From JBFLYN01 sp040756655 (GTDB lineage: Bacteria > Bacillota > Sulfobacillia > UBA8153), in assembly GCA_040756655.1 (NCBI GenBank), contig JBFLYN010000001.1:165943-229942 (forward strand): a stretch of DNA of 64,000 nt, in the 5' to 3' direction. The notes under the pieces were generated by a model. That model ran no database searches, was not told the origin of the DNA, and worked only from the letters and a program-made list of their open reading frames with translations. A program made the translations under genes and the position numbers. Shown here piece by piece: positions 53,732-63,578 of this stretch (position 1 is its first letter; each line of letters opens with the position of its first letter).

Positions 53732-54792
53732 GACCCGGTTCCTCCGTAATCAGGGCCGCCAATGAGTCCGGCGTTGATCATGGCCTTGAGGATGATGGCC
53801 ACCATCGGTCCCACCACCAGTCCCACCGGGCCGAAAAGCCTGATGCCCAGGTAAAGAGCAATGAGGGTCGTGAGCGGGTGAATGCCGATCCCGCGGCCAA
53901 CGAGCCGGGCATTGGCGGCCTGCCTGGCCACGCTGATGCTGCTATACAGCACCAAGAGCCCCACTGTCATCCAGATATCGCCCAAGACCAGTGTGTACAA
54001 GGCCCATGGGAGGAAGATCAGGGCGGGTCCGACCACCGGCAACACGTCCAGGATGCCGGCGGCCAGCCCGATGACTACAGCGTATTGCACTCTGAGGATC
54101 ATGAGCCCGGCGATGTTCAGCACCATGGTAAACAGCACCAGCAGAAGCTGGGCCTTAACAAAACCCAACACCGACATAACCACTTCGCTTTTGATGGCCA
54201 CTGCCTTTTGACGATATGAGGGCGGCAACATGCCCAGGACAAACCCCATGATCTTGACCTTGTCGCGGCTGAGGAAGTAGGTGCCCATGAGGCTGAACAC
54301 CATAACCACCACCAGGTTAGGCAGGGCCCTCACCATGCTCAGCAACCGCCCGATGAAAGCCTCCACGCCCCGGTAAGCCCGGGCCCACTGGTCGTCCAAC
54401 GATTGCTGCAAAGGCGGGGGCAGTGCCGCAGAAACCCGCCCGGCCAGTTCCAGCACCCGGTCAGCCAGTTCCCAGGCTTGAACCCGGTATGACGGCAGCT
54501 GCCGGTAAAGCTCGGCCAGTTCGGTGACAAGCCTGGAAAAACCAAAGCAACTGGCCACCAGGATTGCGCCTACCACGGCCAGCAAGATCATGGCCACCAC
54601 CGGGCCCCGGGGCAGTCTGAGCCGGTCCTCGGCCGCGTTCACCAGCGGGTCGATGAACAGTGCCAAGAGCACCGATATGACGAACGGCAAAAACAACGGC
54701 AACACGTACTTGAACACCAGCACCACGGCTACCACTGCCAGGGCCCAGTAGAGCACGGGCGCCGCCTGCCAAACACGCCGTTTCTGATTCAC
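53728..54792 (-). CDS. AI-2E family transporter-like membrane protein
   Basis: 354 residues from GTG 54790..54792, which overlaps the cdsA stop (GTGA). Family features: an N-terminal pair of helices (LPLFLPFVISVLLALFIDPLVN), a soluble helical middle, and the C-terminal helices with GLAAGILDVLPVVGPALIFLPWAL and HPLTTLIALYLGIRLFGPVGLVVGP. Members include YtvI, TqsA and Na/H antiporters, so the substrate is unknown. Its place inside the isoprenoid/phospholipid cluster is unusual but clearly cotranscribed. Confidence 0.88.
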   Translation of the reverse strand: MNQKRRVWQAAPVLYWALAVVAVVLVFKYVLPLFLPFVISVLLALFIDPLVNAAEDRLRLPRGPVVAMILLAVVGAILVASCFGFSRLVTELAELYRQLPSYRVQAWELADRVLELAGRVSAALPPPLQQSLDDQWARAYRGVEAFIGRLLSMVRALPNLVVVMVFSLMGTYFLSRDKVKIMGFVLGMLPPSYRQKAVAIKSEVVMSVLGFVKAQLLLVLFTMVLNIAGLMILRVQYAVVIGLAAGILDVLPVVGPALIFLPWALYTLVLGDIWMTVGLLVLYSSISVARQAANARLVGRGIGIHPLTTLIALYLGIRLFGPVGLVVGPMVAIILKAMINAGLIGGPDYGGTGS

Positions 54793-55571
54793 CCCAGCAC
54801 CACCCTGAAGTAGACATAAAGACCAAAAGCTGCCAACAGCAGGCCATCGCAACGGTCAAGGACTCCCCCGTGGCCGGGGATGATGGACCCGGCGTCCTTG
54901 ACCTGGGCGTACCGCTTGATGGCCGACTCGGCCAAGTCGCCTAGCTGGGTCAGCACTGCCGCCACGGCTCCAGCGCCCAGGCCCACGCCCAGGGTGAGCC
55001 GGGCTGGCCCGGCTAAAAGACCCGCTACAAGCATGCAAACGGCCAACCCTCCGGCGGTGCCCTCCCAGGTTTTGCCCGCGCTGAGGGACGGAGCCAGCTT
55101 GCGTCTCCCCCACGCCCGGCCGGAAAAGTACGCACCACTGTCGTATGCCCAGGTAAGCAGCAGGGCCAAAAGGAGCAGCCACGCATCTCCCAGCTGCCTG
55201 AGCCTCAGGAGGTACCCTCCTAGCCCACCCAGGTACGCACAGGCCAACGTGGTGAAGGCCGAGTCCGTCAAACTATATGTCCCCGGACGCGTCACCTGTA
55301 CCAGCAGCGGCGCCACCATAACCAGGACCAGCGCCGCCGCCCAGACCTCCCCGCCGGCCCATTGCGCGGCGGTTACCAGAACAACCAGCCCGGGTCCGGC
55401 CACCCAGGGGATGACCCGGATGTCCCGGCGCCCGAGGAGGGTGACCAGTTCCCGGTAACCCAGTGCCACCACCAGGCCCACGACAGCAAGAAGCGGCCAG
55501 CCACCCGTCCAGGCCGCCAGCAGGACCAGCGGCCCGAAGGCCAGGGCGCTCAATACCCGGTGCCTCAACAC
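54789..55571 (-). CDS. cdsA: Phosphatidate cytidylyltransferase
   Basis: 260 residues, about seven helices. The CTP transferase signature is present near the end: SAIKRYAQVKDAGSIIPGHGG then LDRCDGLL, with the essential acidic residues. It makes CDP-diacylglycerol for phospholipids. Its start overlaps the end of uppS by seven bases. Confidence 0.95.
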   Translation of the reverse strand: MLRHRVLSALAFGPLVLLAAWTGGWPLLAVVGLVVALGYRELVTLLGRRDIRVIPWVAGPGLVVLVTAAQWAGGEVWAAALVLVMVAPLLVQVTRPGTYSLTDSAFTTLACAYLGGLGGYLLRLRQLGDAWLLLLALLLTWAYDSGAYFSGRAWGRRKLAPSLSAGKTWEGTAGGLAVCMLVAGLLAGPARLTLGVGLGAGAVAAVLTQLGDLAESAIKRYAQVKDAGSIIPGHGGVLDRCDGLLLAAFGLYVYFRVVLG

Positions 55572-56329
55572 GGGCTTTCACCACCAGAGTTGACTATGCC
55601 GCCGAACCTCCTGTGGCGCCCCTGGTAGGCGAGGATGGCGCGGTAAAGATCATCTGCTGTGAAATCGGGCCAATACACGGGCGTAACATAAATCTCGGTG
55701 TAAGCCAGCTGCCACAAGAGGAAATTAGAAATCCTCATCTCCCCACTAGGGCGGATGAGGAGGTCCGGGTCGGGCTGCCCGGCCGTGCCCAGCCGGCTGG
55801 CAAACATGGCCTCGTCGATATCATCGGGCGAGATAACCCCGTTAACCGAGGCTGCCGCCAGCTGGCGGCAGGCATCAACGATCTCCCGCCTTCCTCCGTA
55901 ATTCAGCGCCACGTTGAGGGTCCGCTCGCGCCCCTTGGTCTGCCTAACCACCTGGTTGACGGCCCGGCGGGTCAACGGCGGCAACTCCTCGGGATGGCCG
56001 ATGACCCGCACCGAAACGTTGGCGTCCAGCAGCTCCCGGCGGTCCTTTTCCAAGTACTCCACGAGAAGGTCCATGAGTGCCTTCACTTCCTCGGCCGGGC
56101 GTTTCCAGTTTTCGGTGGAAAATGCGTAAAGAGTAAGCACCGGGATCTCCAGCTCGGCCCCAGCTCTCACCACTCGACGCAGCGCCTCGACCCCGGCCCG
56201 GTGGCCTGCGTTGCGAGGAAGCCCCCGGGACTGGGCCCAACGGCCATTTCCGTCCATGATGATGGCAATGTGCTTGGGAAGCCCGCCCTGCAGAATGCGG
56301 GCTTTCAGGTCCTGATCCTCCTCGCTCAC
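55565..56329 (-). CDS. uppS: Undecaprenyl diphosphate synthase (cis-prenyltransferase)
   Basis: 254 residues. Catalytic Asp in AIIMDGNGRWAQSRGLPRNAGH; YAFSTENWKRP, LNYGGRREI, and the C-terminal DLLIRPSGEMRISNFLLWQ are all present. It builds the C55 lipid carrier that UppP (15 kb) recycles. It lies after a palindromic hairpin and a small unknown gene. Confidence 0.97.
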   Translation of the reverse strand: MSEEDQDLKARILQGGLPKHIAIIMDGNGRWAQSRGLPRNAGHRAGVEALRRVVRAGAELEIPVLTLYAFSTENWKRPAEEVKALMDLLVEYLEKDRRELLDANVSVRVIGHPEELPPLTRRAVNQVVRQTKGRERTLNVALNYGGRREIVDACRQLAAASVNGVISPDDIDEAMFASRLGTAGQPDPDLLIRPSGEMRISNFLLWQLAYTEIYVTPVYWPDFTADDLYRAILAYQGRHRRFGGIVNSGGESPC

Positions 56330-56353
56330 ACTAACAGGCCCCCCGGACAGTTA

Positions 56354-56375
56354 GAGCCCCGGTGCACCGGGGCTC
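56354..56375 (-). terminator. Perfect 22-base palindrome before uppS
   Basis: GAGCCCCGGTGCACCGGGGCTC is fully self-complementary and overlaps the stop codon of the small gene at 56374. No T-run follows, so it more likely marks processing, partial termination or a protein site than a strong terminator. Confidence 0.5.
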
Positions 56376-56589
56376 AACTGAAGAAGTCACGATGGGCGCA
56401 GACCAGTCTAACCGAGCCGGGACTCTGCCACTGTTGCCTTACTACCCGGACGTCGCCCACCGGTTCGGCCCTCCCAGGAGGCCGGGTGTGGCACAGTTCG
56501 ACTAGGTCTACCCCAGCTTCAGCCAGCCTCAGCCGCGCTTGCTCGGGCGTGCATAACAGAACATCAGGTCTTTGCATGGGAGCTATCAC
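56374..56589 (-). CDS. Small protein of unknown function between frr and uppS
   Basis: 71 residues if GTG 56587..56589 is used, 67 from the ATG at 56575..56577 (MQRPDVLLCTPEQARLRLAEAG). It is soluble, with a pattern suggesting alternating helix and strand (VDLVELCHTRPPG, GDVRVVRQQW, SVRLVCAHRDFF). It overlaps the frr stop by one base. Location inside a tight operon and a good open frame support it; no known family. Confidence 0.5.
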   Translation of the reverse strand: MIAPMQRPDVLLCTPEQARLRLAEAGVDLVELCHTRPPGRAEPVGDVRVVRQQWQSPGSVRLVCAHRDFFS

Positions 56590-57146
56590 TAGATCTCCAT
56601 GATCTCCTTCTCCTTGGCTCCCATCACGCTGTCCACGGTCTTGATGTACTTGTCGGTCAGTTTCTGGATATCGTCATTAGCCCGGCGTGCCTCGTCCTCG
56701 GAGATATCGCCGTCCTTTTGCAGTTCCTTTACCATGTCATTGGCATCCCGCCGGATGTTCCTGATGGCCACCCTTTCCTCTTCGGCCTTCTTCCGGACCA
56801 CCTTCACGAGTTCCTGGCGACGTTCCTGGGTCAGTTGGGGGATGGTCAACCGGATCAGGTTACCGTCGCTGACCGGGGTTATGCCCAGATCCGATTTCAT
56901 GATGGCTTTCTCGATGGCGGGGATGGCGCTCTTGTCCCAGGGTTGCAGCACCAGAAGCCTCGGCTCTGGCACACCTATGCTGGCCATCTGGTTGACCGGC
57001 GTGGGTACCCCGTAATACTCCACCCGTACCTTGTCCAAAAGCGAGGGCGTGGCACGCCCGGCCCGCAACCCGGCCAGTTCGCGGCGGAAACCATCAATGG
57101 TCTTCTCCATGCGGCTTTCGGCCTCGGCCAAGATGTCCTTAACCAT
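56589..57146 (-). CDS. frr: Ribosome recycling factor
   Basis: 185 residues, exactly typical, from ATG 57144..57146, six bases after GGGAGGG. Blocks: [61 protein letters not shown]. It splits the post-termination ribosome with EF-G. It overlaps the pyrH stop by eight bases. Confidence 0.97.
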   Translation of the reverse strand: MVKDILAEAESRMEKTIDGFRRELAGLRAGRATPSLLDKVRVEYYGVPTPVNQMASIGVPEPRLLVLQPWDKSAIPAIEKAIMKSDLGITPVSDGNLIRLTIPQLTQERRQELVKVVRKKAEEERVAIRNIRRDANDMVKELQKDGDISEDEARRANDDIQKLTDKYIKTVDSVMGAKEKEIMEI

Positions 57147-57867
57147 CTCTGTCCCTCCCAACGAATGTCCCGATGGGCTCACCCATGACGGCCCGCCGGA
57201 TGTTGCCCGGCACGCCTATGTCAAAGACGATCAGAGGTATGTCGTTGTCCATGCACAGCGAGGTAGCAGTGGCGTCCATGACCTTAAGCTGCTTTTGCAG
57301 GATCTCAAGGTAATCCAGTCGATCAAACCGCGTGGCCCCGGAGTCCAGGTTGGGGTCGGCGTTGTATATGCCGTCCGTGCCCTTTTTGGCCATGAGGATC
57401 ACGTCGGCCTCTATCTCTGCCGCCCTCAAGGCGGCCGTGGTGTCCGTGGAGAAGTACGGGTTTCCGGTGCCGGCAGCCAGGATCACCACCCGCCCCTTGT
57501 CCAGGTGACGGATGGCTCTCCTGCGGATGTAGGGCTCGGCCACTTCCCGCATTTCGATGGCAGTCTGGAGGCGAGTATCCAGGCCTCTCCGCTCCAGCGC
57601 ATCCTGGAGCGCCAGCGAGTTGATGACCGTGGCCAGCATGCCCATGTTGTCCGAGGTAGGGCGCTCCATACCTCGCCGGCTGCCCTCAGCACCCCGCCAG
57701 ATATTGCCTCCACCCACTACCACTGAAGCCTGGACGCCAAGCTGGGCGACATCGCCGATTTCCTTGGCAATGGCGTCCACCGTATCCAGGTCCAAGCCAA
57801 AACCTCGCTCGCCCGCGAGGGCTTCGCCGCTGAGTTTCAAGACCACCCGAGTATACCTGGGTTTCAT
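57139..57867 (-). CDS. pyrH: UMP kinase
   Basis: 242 residues. Typical amino-acid-kinase fold: [69 protein letters not shown] and [13 protein letters not shown]. It phosphorylates UMP to UDP in pyrimidine nucleotide supply. Follows tsf by 23 bases. Confidence 0.97.
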   Translation of the reverse strand: MKPRYTRVVLKLSGEALAGERGFGLDLDTVDAIAKEIGDVAQLGVQASVVVGGGNIWRGAEGSRRGMERPTSDNMGMLATVINSLALQDALERRGLDTRLQTAIEMREVAEPYIRRRAIRHLDKGRVVILAAGTGNPYFSTDTTAALRAAEIEADVILMAKKGTDGIYNADPNLDSGATRFDRLDYLEILQKQLKVMDATATSLCMDNDIPLIVFDIGVPGNIRRAVMGEPIGTFVGRDRDG

Positions 57868-57890
57868 GGACTCCCTCCCAGTGGCGGGCT

Positions 57891-58487
57891 TTATCTTTTC
57901 TCCCCTATTTCAAACCGCACAAACCGTCCAACGGTGATGTTCTCGCCTATGCGCGCCACGGCATCGGTCACAATATCGCTGACCCGACGGCTGGGGTCGC
58001 GGATGAACGCCTGTTCCATCAGGCACAGCTCCTGGTAGTACTTGTCCATCCGGCCCTCGACGATCTTATCGGCCACCCGCTCTGGCTTGCCCTCTGCGAG
58101 CACGCGCTCACGCTGGAGAGACCGCTCCTTTTCTACTTCCTCGGCCGGTATTTCTTCCCGGCGAGTGTACAGCGGCCGCGCCGCGGCCACTTGCATGGAC
58201 AGCTCGTGTGCCAGTTCCTTGAATTCGGGCGTACGGGCGACGAAATCCGTTTCGCAGTTAAGCTCCAGCAAGACGCCGATGCGGCCGCCCAGATGGATAT
58301 AGGCGTCTACTATCCCCTCGCGCGCCTCCCGGCCGGCTTTCTTGCTGGCCACGGCAATCCCCTTTTTGCGGAGGATATCCACCGCCTTTTCCAAGTCACC
58401 GCCGGCCTGGGTCAACGCCGCCTTGCAGTCCATCATACCTGCGCCCGTACGGTCCCGGAGCTCTTTGACTCTTTCTGCAGTAATCAC
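57891..58487 (-). CDS. tsf: Elongation factor Ts, short form
   Basis: 198 residues: the N-terminal domain [19 protein letters not shown] and a core with [15 protein letters not shown], ending VRFEIGEKR. This short version, without the second core subdomain of the E. coli protein, is common in Firmicutes and cyanobacteria-like lineages. It exchanges GDP on EF-Tu. Cotranscribed with rpsB. Confidence 0.95.
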   Translation of the reverse strand: MITAERVKELRDRTGAGMMDCKAALTQAGGDLEKAVDILRKKGIAVASKKAGREAREGIVDAYIHLGGRIGVLLELNCETDFVARTPEFKELAHELSMQVAAARPLYTRREEIPAEEVEKERSLQRERVLAEGKPERVADKIVEGRMDKYYQELCLMEQAFIRDPSRRVSDIVTDAVARIGENITVGRFVRFEIGEKR

Positions 58488-58513
58488 TCAGCGTCCTCCT
58501 TGCCATACAACCT

Positions 58514-58547
58514 GAAGAAAGGGACGACAGCTTAGGAGTGCCGTCCC
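58514..58547 (-). terminator. Hairpin between rpsB and tsf
   Basis: Minus strand GGGACG (58542..58547) pairs with CGTCCC (58521..58526), with further partial pairing inside, followed by TTTCTTC. It probably lowers read-through from rpsB into tsf. Confidence 0.55.
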
Positions 58548-58553
58548 GCTTCA

Positions 58554-59252
58554 TCACTGTGATACCTGCACTCCCTGGCGGCCCTCAAGGACCGCGTCGG
58601 CCATCTTTGCCGTGAGTAACCGCACAGCCCTTATGGCATCGTCATTCCCGGGAATCACGTAGTCCACCTCGTCTGGATCGCAGTTAGTGTCCACGATGGC
58701 CACAATGGGGATGGCCAACCTCCTGGCTTCGGCCACGGCGATCTTCTCCTTGCGAGGGTCGACCACGTACACGGCCTTGGGTAATTCCTTCATGCCCTTG
58801 ATGCCGCCCAGGTATTTCTCAAGCCTGTCCTTTTCGTGCAACAACTGCCCCACTTCCTTTTTGGGCAGCCGTTCATAGTAGCCGCTCTGTTCCATCTCTT
58901 CCAGCTGGATGAGCCGGTCAATCCGGCGCCTGATGGTATCGAAGTTAGTGAGCATGCCCCCGAGCCAGCGCTGGTTCACAAAAAACTGCCCGCACCGGGT
59001 GGCTTCCTCGGCCACGGCTTCCTGAGCCTGTTTCTTGGTGCCCACGAAGAGGATTCTGCCGCCGTTGAATGCCACGTCCCTGACAAAAGCGTAGGCATCA
59101 TCAACCATGCGGACAGTACGTTGCAGGTCGATGATGTAGATACCGTTGCGCTCGGTGAAAATGAACGGCTTCATCTTGGGGTTCCAGCGACGAGTCTGGT
59201 GCCCGAAGTGGACACCCGCTTCGAGCAGCTGTTTCATGGTGACTGTGGACAA
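58554..59252 (-). CDS. rpsB: 30S ribosomal protein S2
   Basis: 232 residues from TTG 59250..59252, five bases behind GGAGGTG; it begins [19 protein letters not shown]. Blocks [52 protein letters not shown] and [24 protein letters not shown] are standard. First gene of the superoperon. Confidence 0.97.
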   Translation of the reverse strand: MSTVTMKQLLEAGVHFGHQTRRWNPKMKPFIFTERNGIYIIDLQRTVRMVDDAYAFVRDVAFNGGRILFVGTKKQAQEAVAEEATRCGQFFVNQRWLGGMLTNFDTIRRRIDRLIQLEEMEQSGYYERLPKKEVGQLLHEKDRLEKYLGGIKGMKELPKAVYVVDPRKEKIAVAEARRLAIPIVAIVDTNCDPDEVDYVIPGNDDAIRAVRLLTAKMADAVLEGRQGVQVSQ

Positions 59253-59364
59253 CTTAGCACCTCCATGTTTGTTCCTCCGCAGCTGTCTTCCCGGAGCTGG
59301 ACCTCTAGGGCAACCCCAGTGCCGGTCTGGCCGCGTGCGAATTTGGCGCATTGCGCCGCCAGTT

Positions 59365-59393
59365 AGTATACCACATTTTCCACCGGGTAGCAA
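59365..59393 (-). promoter_or_regulatory. Sigma-A promoter of rpsB
   Basis: Minus strand TTGCTA (59388..59393), 17-base spacer, TATACT (59365..59370). The leader of about 105 bases contains a GGCGCA/TGCGCC hairpin near its 5' end and may be the site of S2 feedback, which is not demonstrated. Confidence 0.8.
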
Positions 59394-59542
59394 ACGCCAA
59401 CCGGCCGGGTGCAGAGGTTCCGCATCTGCCCCCAGCTGCTGCCATTTGCGTAGTCAAGTGGGGGGAGTCGAGTCATGATACCGGAAGCAACCGTTGCCCG
59501 CTTCGACCGTCTCGGACCGCAAGCGCGGTCTTCCTTTCGCTC

Positions 59543-60700
59543 TTATTGCACTGGCACCTTGCATCTCACCACCCGAGCCTGGGGGTAATCAGGACCGCGG
59601 GGCAACCTCCAGATGGCTACGTCCAGCAACATCAACTCTTCACCCAGCTGGCGTGTCAGCGCGGTGTAGGTATACCGCTCCTGTTCAGGGGACCGCAGCT
59701 GGCGGTGAAAAAAGAGCATGAACAGGTTGAACGCCAGGCAATACAAAAGGTACAGGTTGTACAACGCCGGCTGCTTGTGATGGTAACAGTGCGTTAAGTG
59801 CCAGTGGGTCTTGAGGTCATGAAAGATGCAGTTCTCGATATCCCACCTCCGTAAAGCGATTTCCCAGATGAGTTTGGCCGCGTAGGTTCGCCCCAAGGTA
59901 GTTACTAGATGATATCGCTCAACGCTGGCTTTCCATCACCTTCTTTTTCCCGCCTGACCTGCTCCACCCGCCGGCAGCGCAGCGGGGTCTTGACCCCATC
60001 CCAGGTAGTCAGCTCATACGCTTCCCAGAGTTCCACGTCGTAGACTACCCCGGGCCGCTCCGCCAAGGTGACCCCCCGAGCGCTATAGACCGGGGCTTGC
60101 TTGGCAAATAGTCCCTCGGCATCCCGGATCAGGTGCCGCTCTTTTTGCCGCACCTTCACCACCACGTCTTGATGCTGCTCCAGCGCCAGGTTGATCAACT
60201 CTGCCCGAGCATAGAGCGCATCCAGCGTCCAGCAGTCCGCGTAGCGTGGGTTGTGAGCATAAAGCTGCCTTAAGGCTCGATAGGCCGCCGCCGGTTCATC
60301 CTCCCCGGTCGTTGCGGCTCAATGGTATAGAGCACCCGGGGAGCCCGGCCTACCAGGGATACGGCCACTACCCGTTCGTAATACTGCACCTTGCCATTTT
60401 TCAAGGTACGGGTGCTGCAGTTTTTACAAGCACGCTGTGGGGCCTTGGTCTTGTAGAGCTCTGTCCCGTCGACCGCGATCACCATAAGCCCGCCGATGCT
60501 TCTGCCTGACCATACTTTGTTGTGGCGGGCCTGCTGGATCACCTTCTGGTTGTAGGTCCACAATTCGCCAGCATCCAACCGCTCCAGAGTCCGCGCGAGC
60601 GTATCCGCGCTGGGCAAAGGTTGCTTCCGGCCCAAGGCTGGCCGCCAGACCCGGGTGCGCAAGGTGGCCTCCAACTGGTGAACGCTACCCGGCTACCCAG
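59543..60700 (-). pseudogene. DDE transposase (IS4-superfamily-like), at least three frameshifts
   Basis: Pieces join into one transposase: NRGLASLVLGIIYRLGS, then LPSADTLARTLERLDAG, IAVDGTELYKTKAPQRAC with the first catalytic Asp, ADCWTLDALYARAEL with the second, and the C-terminal WDIENCIFHDLKTHWHLTHCYHH with the Glu. The frame changes near 60688, 60307 and 59903. It ends at 59543 close to a GACCGC/GCGGTC hairpin. No intact end repeats were identified. The element is dead. Confidence 0.75.
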
Positions 60701-61217
60701 CCGGTAGATGATGCCTAAGACCAGGCTCGCTAAACCCCGATTCTGCCCACTCACGTGCGGAACTTCTGCGGCCGGGCAGGGACTCGACCCTGACGGCCGA
60801 CCACAGCCAGCCATCGGCACGCAGCGCCGCTCGCCAGTGGGGCCGCACGCTCGTGCCCAACCGGGCGAGATGATGCCCGGACCGGGCCTACCGGCTTGAT
60901 GCTCAAGACCGGGACCCGACAGGAGTCGAACCCTTATGGTTCCTTTTGAGCCTGCGCACGCGGACAACGTTCTGCGCTGCCCAAGGCCGGGTCCGTGGAC
61001 TCCTTGCTGCATGGCCCCACTCTTACGGCTAGACCGGCCGGGCAAAGGCACCGGGCTACCATGACGCGCCGAACCTTGCGTAGCAGGATGTGTCGACGGC
61101 ATGTTATCCGAACTGGGAGCCCAACGCATGCCAGATTCCTCGCACCGGCACGGCCTGTCGATGGTGAGCCATGCTTTTCATCAGGGTCGCATGTTCATCT
61201 AATTCCTTCAACCATAT
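60701..61217. other. Non-coding region between transposase remnant and chemotaxis gene
   Basis: About 500 bases with no acceptable gene. Two stretches on the minus strand resemble tRNA T-arms (near 60770-60800 and 60910-60935), but no complete tRNA folds. Confidence 0.4.
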
Positions 61218-61244
61218 TAACAGGCAGCACCAATCTGCCGATAT
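61218..61244 (+). promoter_or_regulatory. Sigma-D (sigma-28, flagellar/chemotaxis) promoter
   Basis: TAAC (61218..61221), 15 bases, GCCGATAT (61237..61244). The recalled sigma-D consensus is TAAA-N15-GCCGATAA, so only two bases differ. It lies about 40 bases before the start of a chemotaxis receptor, the type of gene that sigma-D normally controls. Confidence 0.75.
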
Positions 61245-61265
61245 TTCGACCAGGGAATGTCGAAA
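61244..61265 (+). promoter_or_regulatory. Inverted repeat overlapping the start point of the receptor gene
   Basis: TTTCGAC (61244..61250) and GTCGAAA (61259..61265) are perfect inverted copies, eight bases apart. Each arm contains the core of a Spo0A box (TGTCGAA). It directly follows the -10 element, so a bound protein could block transcription. Confidence 0.4.
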
Positions 61266-61284
61266 TGTGAGAGGAGGGCTAGGT

Positions 61285-63135
61285 TTGAGACTCCGGATCG
61301 CAGTAAAGATCGCAGGCACCTTTCTCCTTCTGGTATGCCTGACTGCCACAGTGGCAGTCATGGCCTCGGTATCCTTGGGCAAGATCGAAGCAAGCAAGAA
61401 AGACCTGGTAGACAAGAGCGTTCCCATGATTGCCACCGGGTACGCGGTGGCCGCCAATACCGAAGGACTCATCCGGTCAGTGTACGGCTACCTACTAGAA
61501 GGTAACCGGGCGTACATAGATGAGTACCGTGCCTATGTCCGGGCCTTGCAGGACGGGCTAGATCGGCTTGAGGGCGCCGCCGACAAGGACCTTTTGCCCG
61601 TGGTGAGACTGGTGGATCGCAGGATCGAGGACCTGATCGCCGAGGTGACCGACGTCATGGAGGGCAGGATCAGCTGGCAGGACGCAGACCTCACCCAGCT
61701 GATAGCATCAGCCAAGGAGCCCCGGCAGGCTCTGGCCAACGCCTTAGAACAGCTGTTTGCCCATAAGAACCAGGTGATGGAGCGGGCATTGGAGCAAACG
61801 CGCCGGCTACGCCTTCTCCTTTACGCTGTTACCAGCTTGGCGCTGGTCGTTGCGGTATACTCGAACGTGATCATGCTGCGCGGCTTGGTGCGAGGCATCA
61901 TGCAGGTGGTGGCTGTATCCCGGCGTATAGCCGATGGCGATCTCACCGTGGATGAAGTGAAGATAAACACCCGCGATGCACTGCAGGACATGGGGCAGGC
62001 CTTCAACCAGATGCTGGCAAACCTCAGAGACGCCATGAAGCAGGCCCGGGGCGTAGCCATCAGTGTTAGCAGCGCTGCCACCCAACTGGCCAAAGGCGCA
62101 CAGGAAGCAGCGGGTGCATCCGAGCAAGTCTCCGCCAGCATCCAACAAGTAGCTGACGGAGTTGCGCGCCAGACCGACGTCACCACCAAGGTTTCGAGCG
62201 CTATGGACCAGCTGAGGCGTGCCATCGAACAGATCACCAGGGGGGCCCAGGAGCAGGCCGGAGCCGTACACAGAGTTGCAGAAATGGTCGAGGATATGGC
62301 GATGACCATCGGACGGGTAGTCGAGGACTTAATAGCGGTAGCCGCTGAGGGCGAACGCACCAACCAGGCAGCCGAGCAGGGAAGTCAAGCCGTGGGACAG
62401 GCAGTTTCCAGCATGAAGAGCATCCGCGAGATGGTCGTGGCCACCGCTGAGCGCTCGTCCCAGCTGGCAGCAGTTTCCGAAAAGATCAACGAAATCACCG
62501 AGGTCATCACCGGCATTGCCGACCAGACCAACCTACTGGCCCTTAACGCAGCCATCGAGGCCGCCCGGGCAGGAGAGCATGGAAGGGGATTTGCCGTGGT
62601 GGCCGAAGAAGTACGACGGTTAGCCGAAAGGTCGGCCGCCTCCGCCCGCGAGATCGGAGGGCTGGTCGCGTCCATCAAGGACAGCATCGCGAGCGTTGCC
62701 GCCTCCACCAAGCAGAGTCTCGAGATGGCCGAGCTGGGAGGAAGCCGAGCCCGCCTTGCTACTGAAGCACTCGACCAGATCACTCAGATCGCCGGGCAAA
62801 ATGCCAAGGAACTCATGGCCATCACCCAGACTGCGCGACAGCTAGCAGCCACCGGCAACAAGGTGGTGACAGAGGTGCAGCGCGTGGCAGCGGTGACCGA
62901 GGAGAACGCAGCGGCCGCCCAGGAGATGGATGCCAGTTCCGAGGAGGTAATGAGTTCCATGGGGCAGGTGGCGCAGGTATCAGCGCAAAACGCCAGTGCA
63001 GCCGAAGAGGTATCCGCAGCAATAGAGGAAACTTCCACTGCTACCGAAGAGATGGCCGCATCAGCCGAGGAACTGCAACGGTCGGCCGAGATACTAGAGC
63101 AAGTCATTGCCCGGTTCAAGGTAAGCAAGGCTTAG
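61285..63135 (+). CDS. Methyl-accepting chemotaxis protein
   Basis: 616 residues from TTG 61285, six bases after GAGGAGGG. One membrane helix at about 5-28 ([21 protein letters not shown]), a helical sensing domain of the 4HB type (about 30-170), a second helix ([20 protein letters not shown], about 177-196), a HAMP domain, and a long signalling coiled coil whose tip is [21 protein letters not shown] then [16 protein letters not shown]. The C-terminus has many EExxxAxxE methylation-type heptads and no NWETF tether. Signals to CheA/CheW. The ligand is unknown. It stands alone between a decayed IS and a terminator. Confidence 0.94.
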   Translation: MRLRIAVKIAGTFLLLVCLTATVAVMASVSLGKIEASKKDLVDKSVPMIATGYAVAANTEGLIRSVYGYLLEGNRAYIDEYRAYVRALQDGLDRLEGAADKDLLPVVRLVDRRIEDLIAEVTDVMEGRISWQDADLTQLIASAKEPRQALANALEQLFAHKNQVMERALEQTRRLRLLLYAVTSLALVVAVYSNVIMLRGLVRGIMQVVAVSRRIADGDLTVDEVKINTRDALQDMGQAFNQMLANLRDAMKQARGVAISVSSAATQLAKGAQEAAGASEQVSASIQQVADGVARQTDVTTKVSSAMDQLRRAIEQITRGAQEQAGAVHRVAEMVEDMAMTIGRVVEDLIAVAAEGERTNQAAEQGSQAVGQAVSSMKSIREMVVATAERSSQLAAVSEKINEITEVITGIADQTNLLALNAAIEAARAGEHGRGFAVVAEEVRRLAERSAASAREIGGLVASIKDSIASVAASTKQSLEMAELGGSRARLATEALDQITQIAGQNAKELMAITQTARQLAATGNKVVTEVQRVAAVTEENAAAAQEMDASSEEVMSSMGQVAQVSAQNASAAEEVSAAIEETSTATEEMAASAEELQRSAEILEQVIARFKVSKA

Positions 63136-63151
63136 AAACGATAAGCTGGAC

Positions 63152-63200
63152 GTGGGCGTTGCGCGGCCAGGTTACCGCCAACGCCCACCTGGCTTTTGCT
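63152..63200 (+). terminator. Terminator of the chemotaxis receptor gene
   Basis: GTGGGCGTTG (63152..63161) pairs with CAACGCCCAC (63179..63188) as a 10-bp stem, followed by CTGGCTTTTGCTT. About 15 bases after the stop. Confidence 0.7.
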
Positions 63201-63296
63201 TGCATCCTGCTTCGGAGGCCCCAGGTAAGGTCCACCTTCCTCGTGGACGGCGAGCCTACCAGGTCCCGGCCCCGGGGACGCATGCAGTGGGGAGAC

Positions 63297-63557
63297 CTAG
63301 GAGCGTGACCTCACCGTCTTGACCAAAGCTGCCACGCGGGATCCCAGTTCACGCCACCCGGCTAGACCGAAGTTCCGAGTAATCGAGTAGCCTTTTTGGG
63401 ACATTAGGCTCTGTAGCCAGTCCCACCAGTTTGCATGTTCCAGGGCGGCTGTAATCAGCCATTCTCCCCAATAGGTGCTTGGTCCCGCATCGGAGCCGGG
63501 CTGTTTTCCTGATGGAACCAGCTTACCACTGGCTATCGCCGGTGCAAGCTCAAGCAT
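63297..63557 (-). CDS. Hypothetical protein, doubtful
   Basis: 86 residues from the ATG at 63555..63557; the frame is longer but would overlap the divergent gene. It has a Trp-rich central part (YWGEWLITAALEHANWWDWLQSLM) and a basic end. No good ribosome site, no family. The Trp-rich segment is unlike random GC-rich frames, which is the only reason to list it. Confidence 0.25.
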   Translation of the reverse strand: MLELAPAIASGKLVPSGKQPGSDAGPSTYWGEWLITAALEHANWWDWLQSLMSQKGYSITRNFGLAGWRELGSRVAALVKTVRSRS

Positions 63558-63578
63558 GTGGTGGGGAGGTCGGACATC

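Noticed and set aside
60770..60985. tRNA-like sequences on the minus strand (GGGTTCGACTCC and CAGGGTCGAGTCCCTG, with GGACCCG/CGGGTCC outer pairing)
   Set aside because: No 7-base anticodon loop or D-arm can be formed, and one T-loop lacks a base. Possibly pseudo-tRNA or chance; not annotated.
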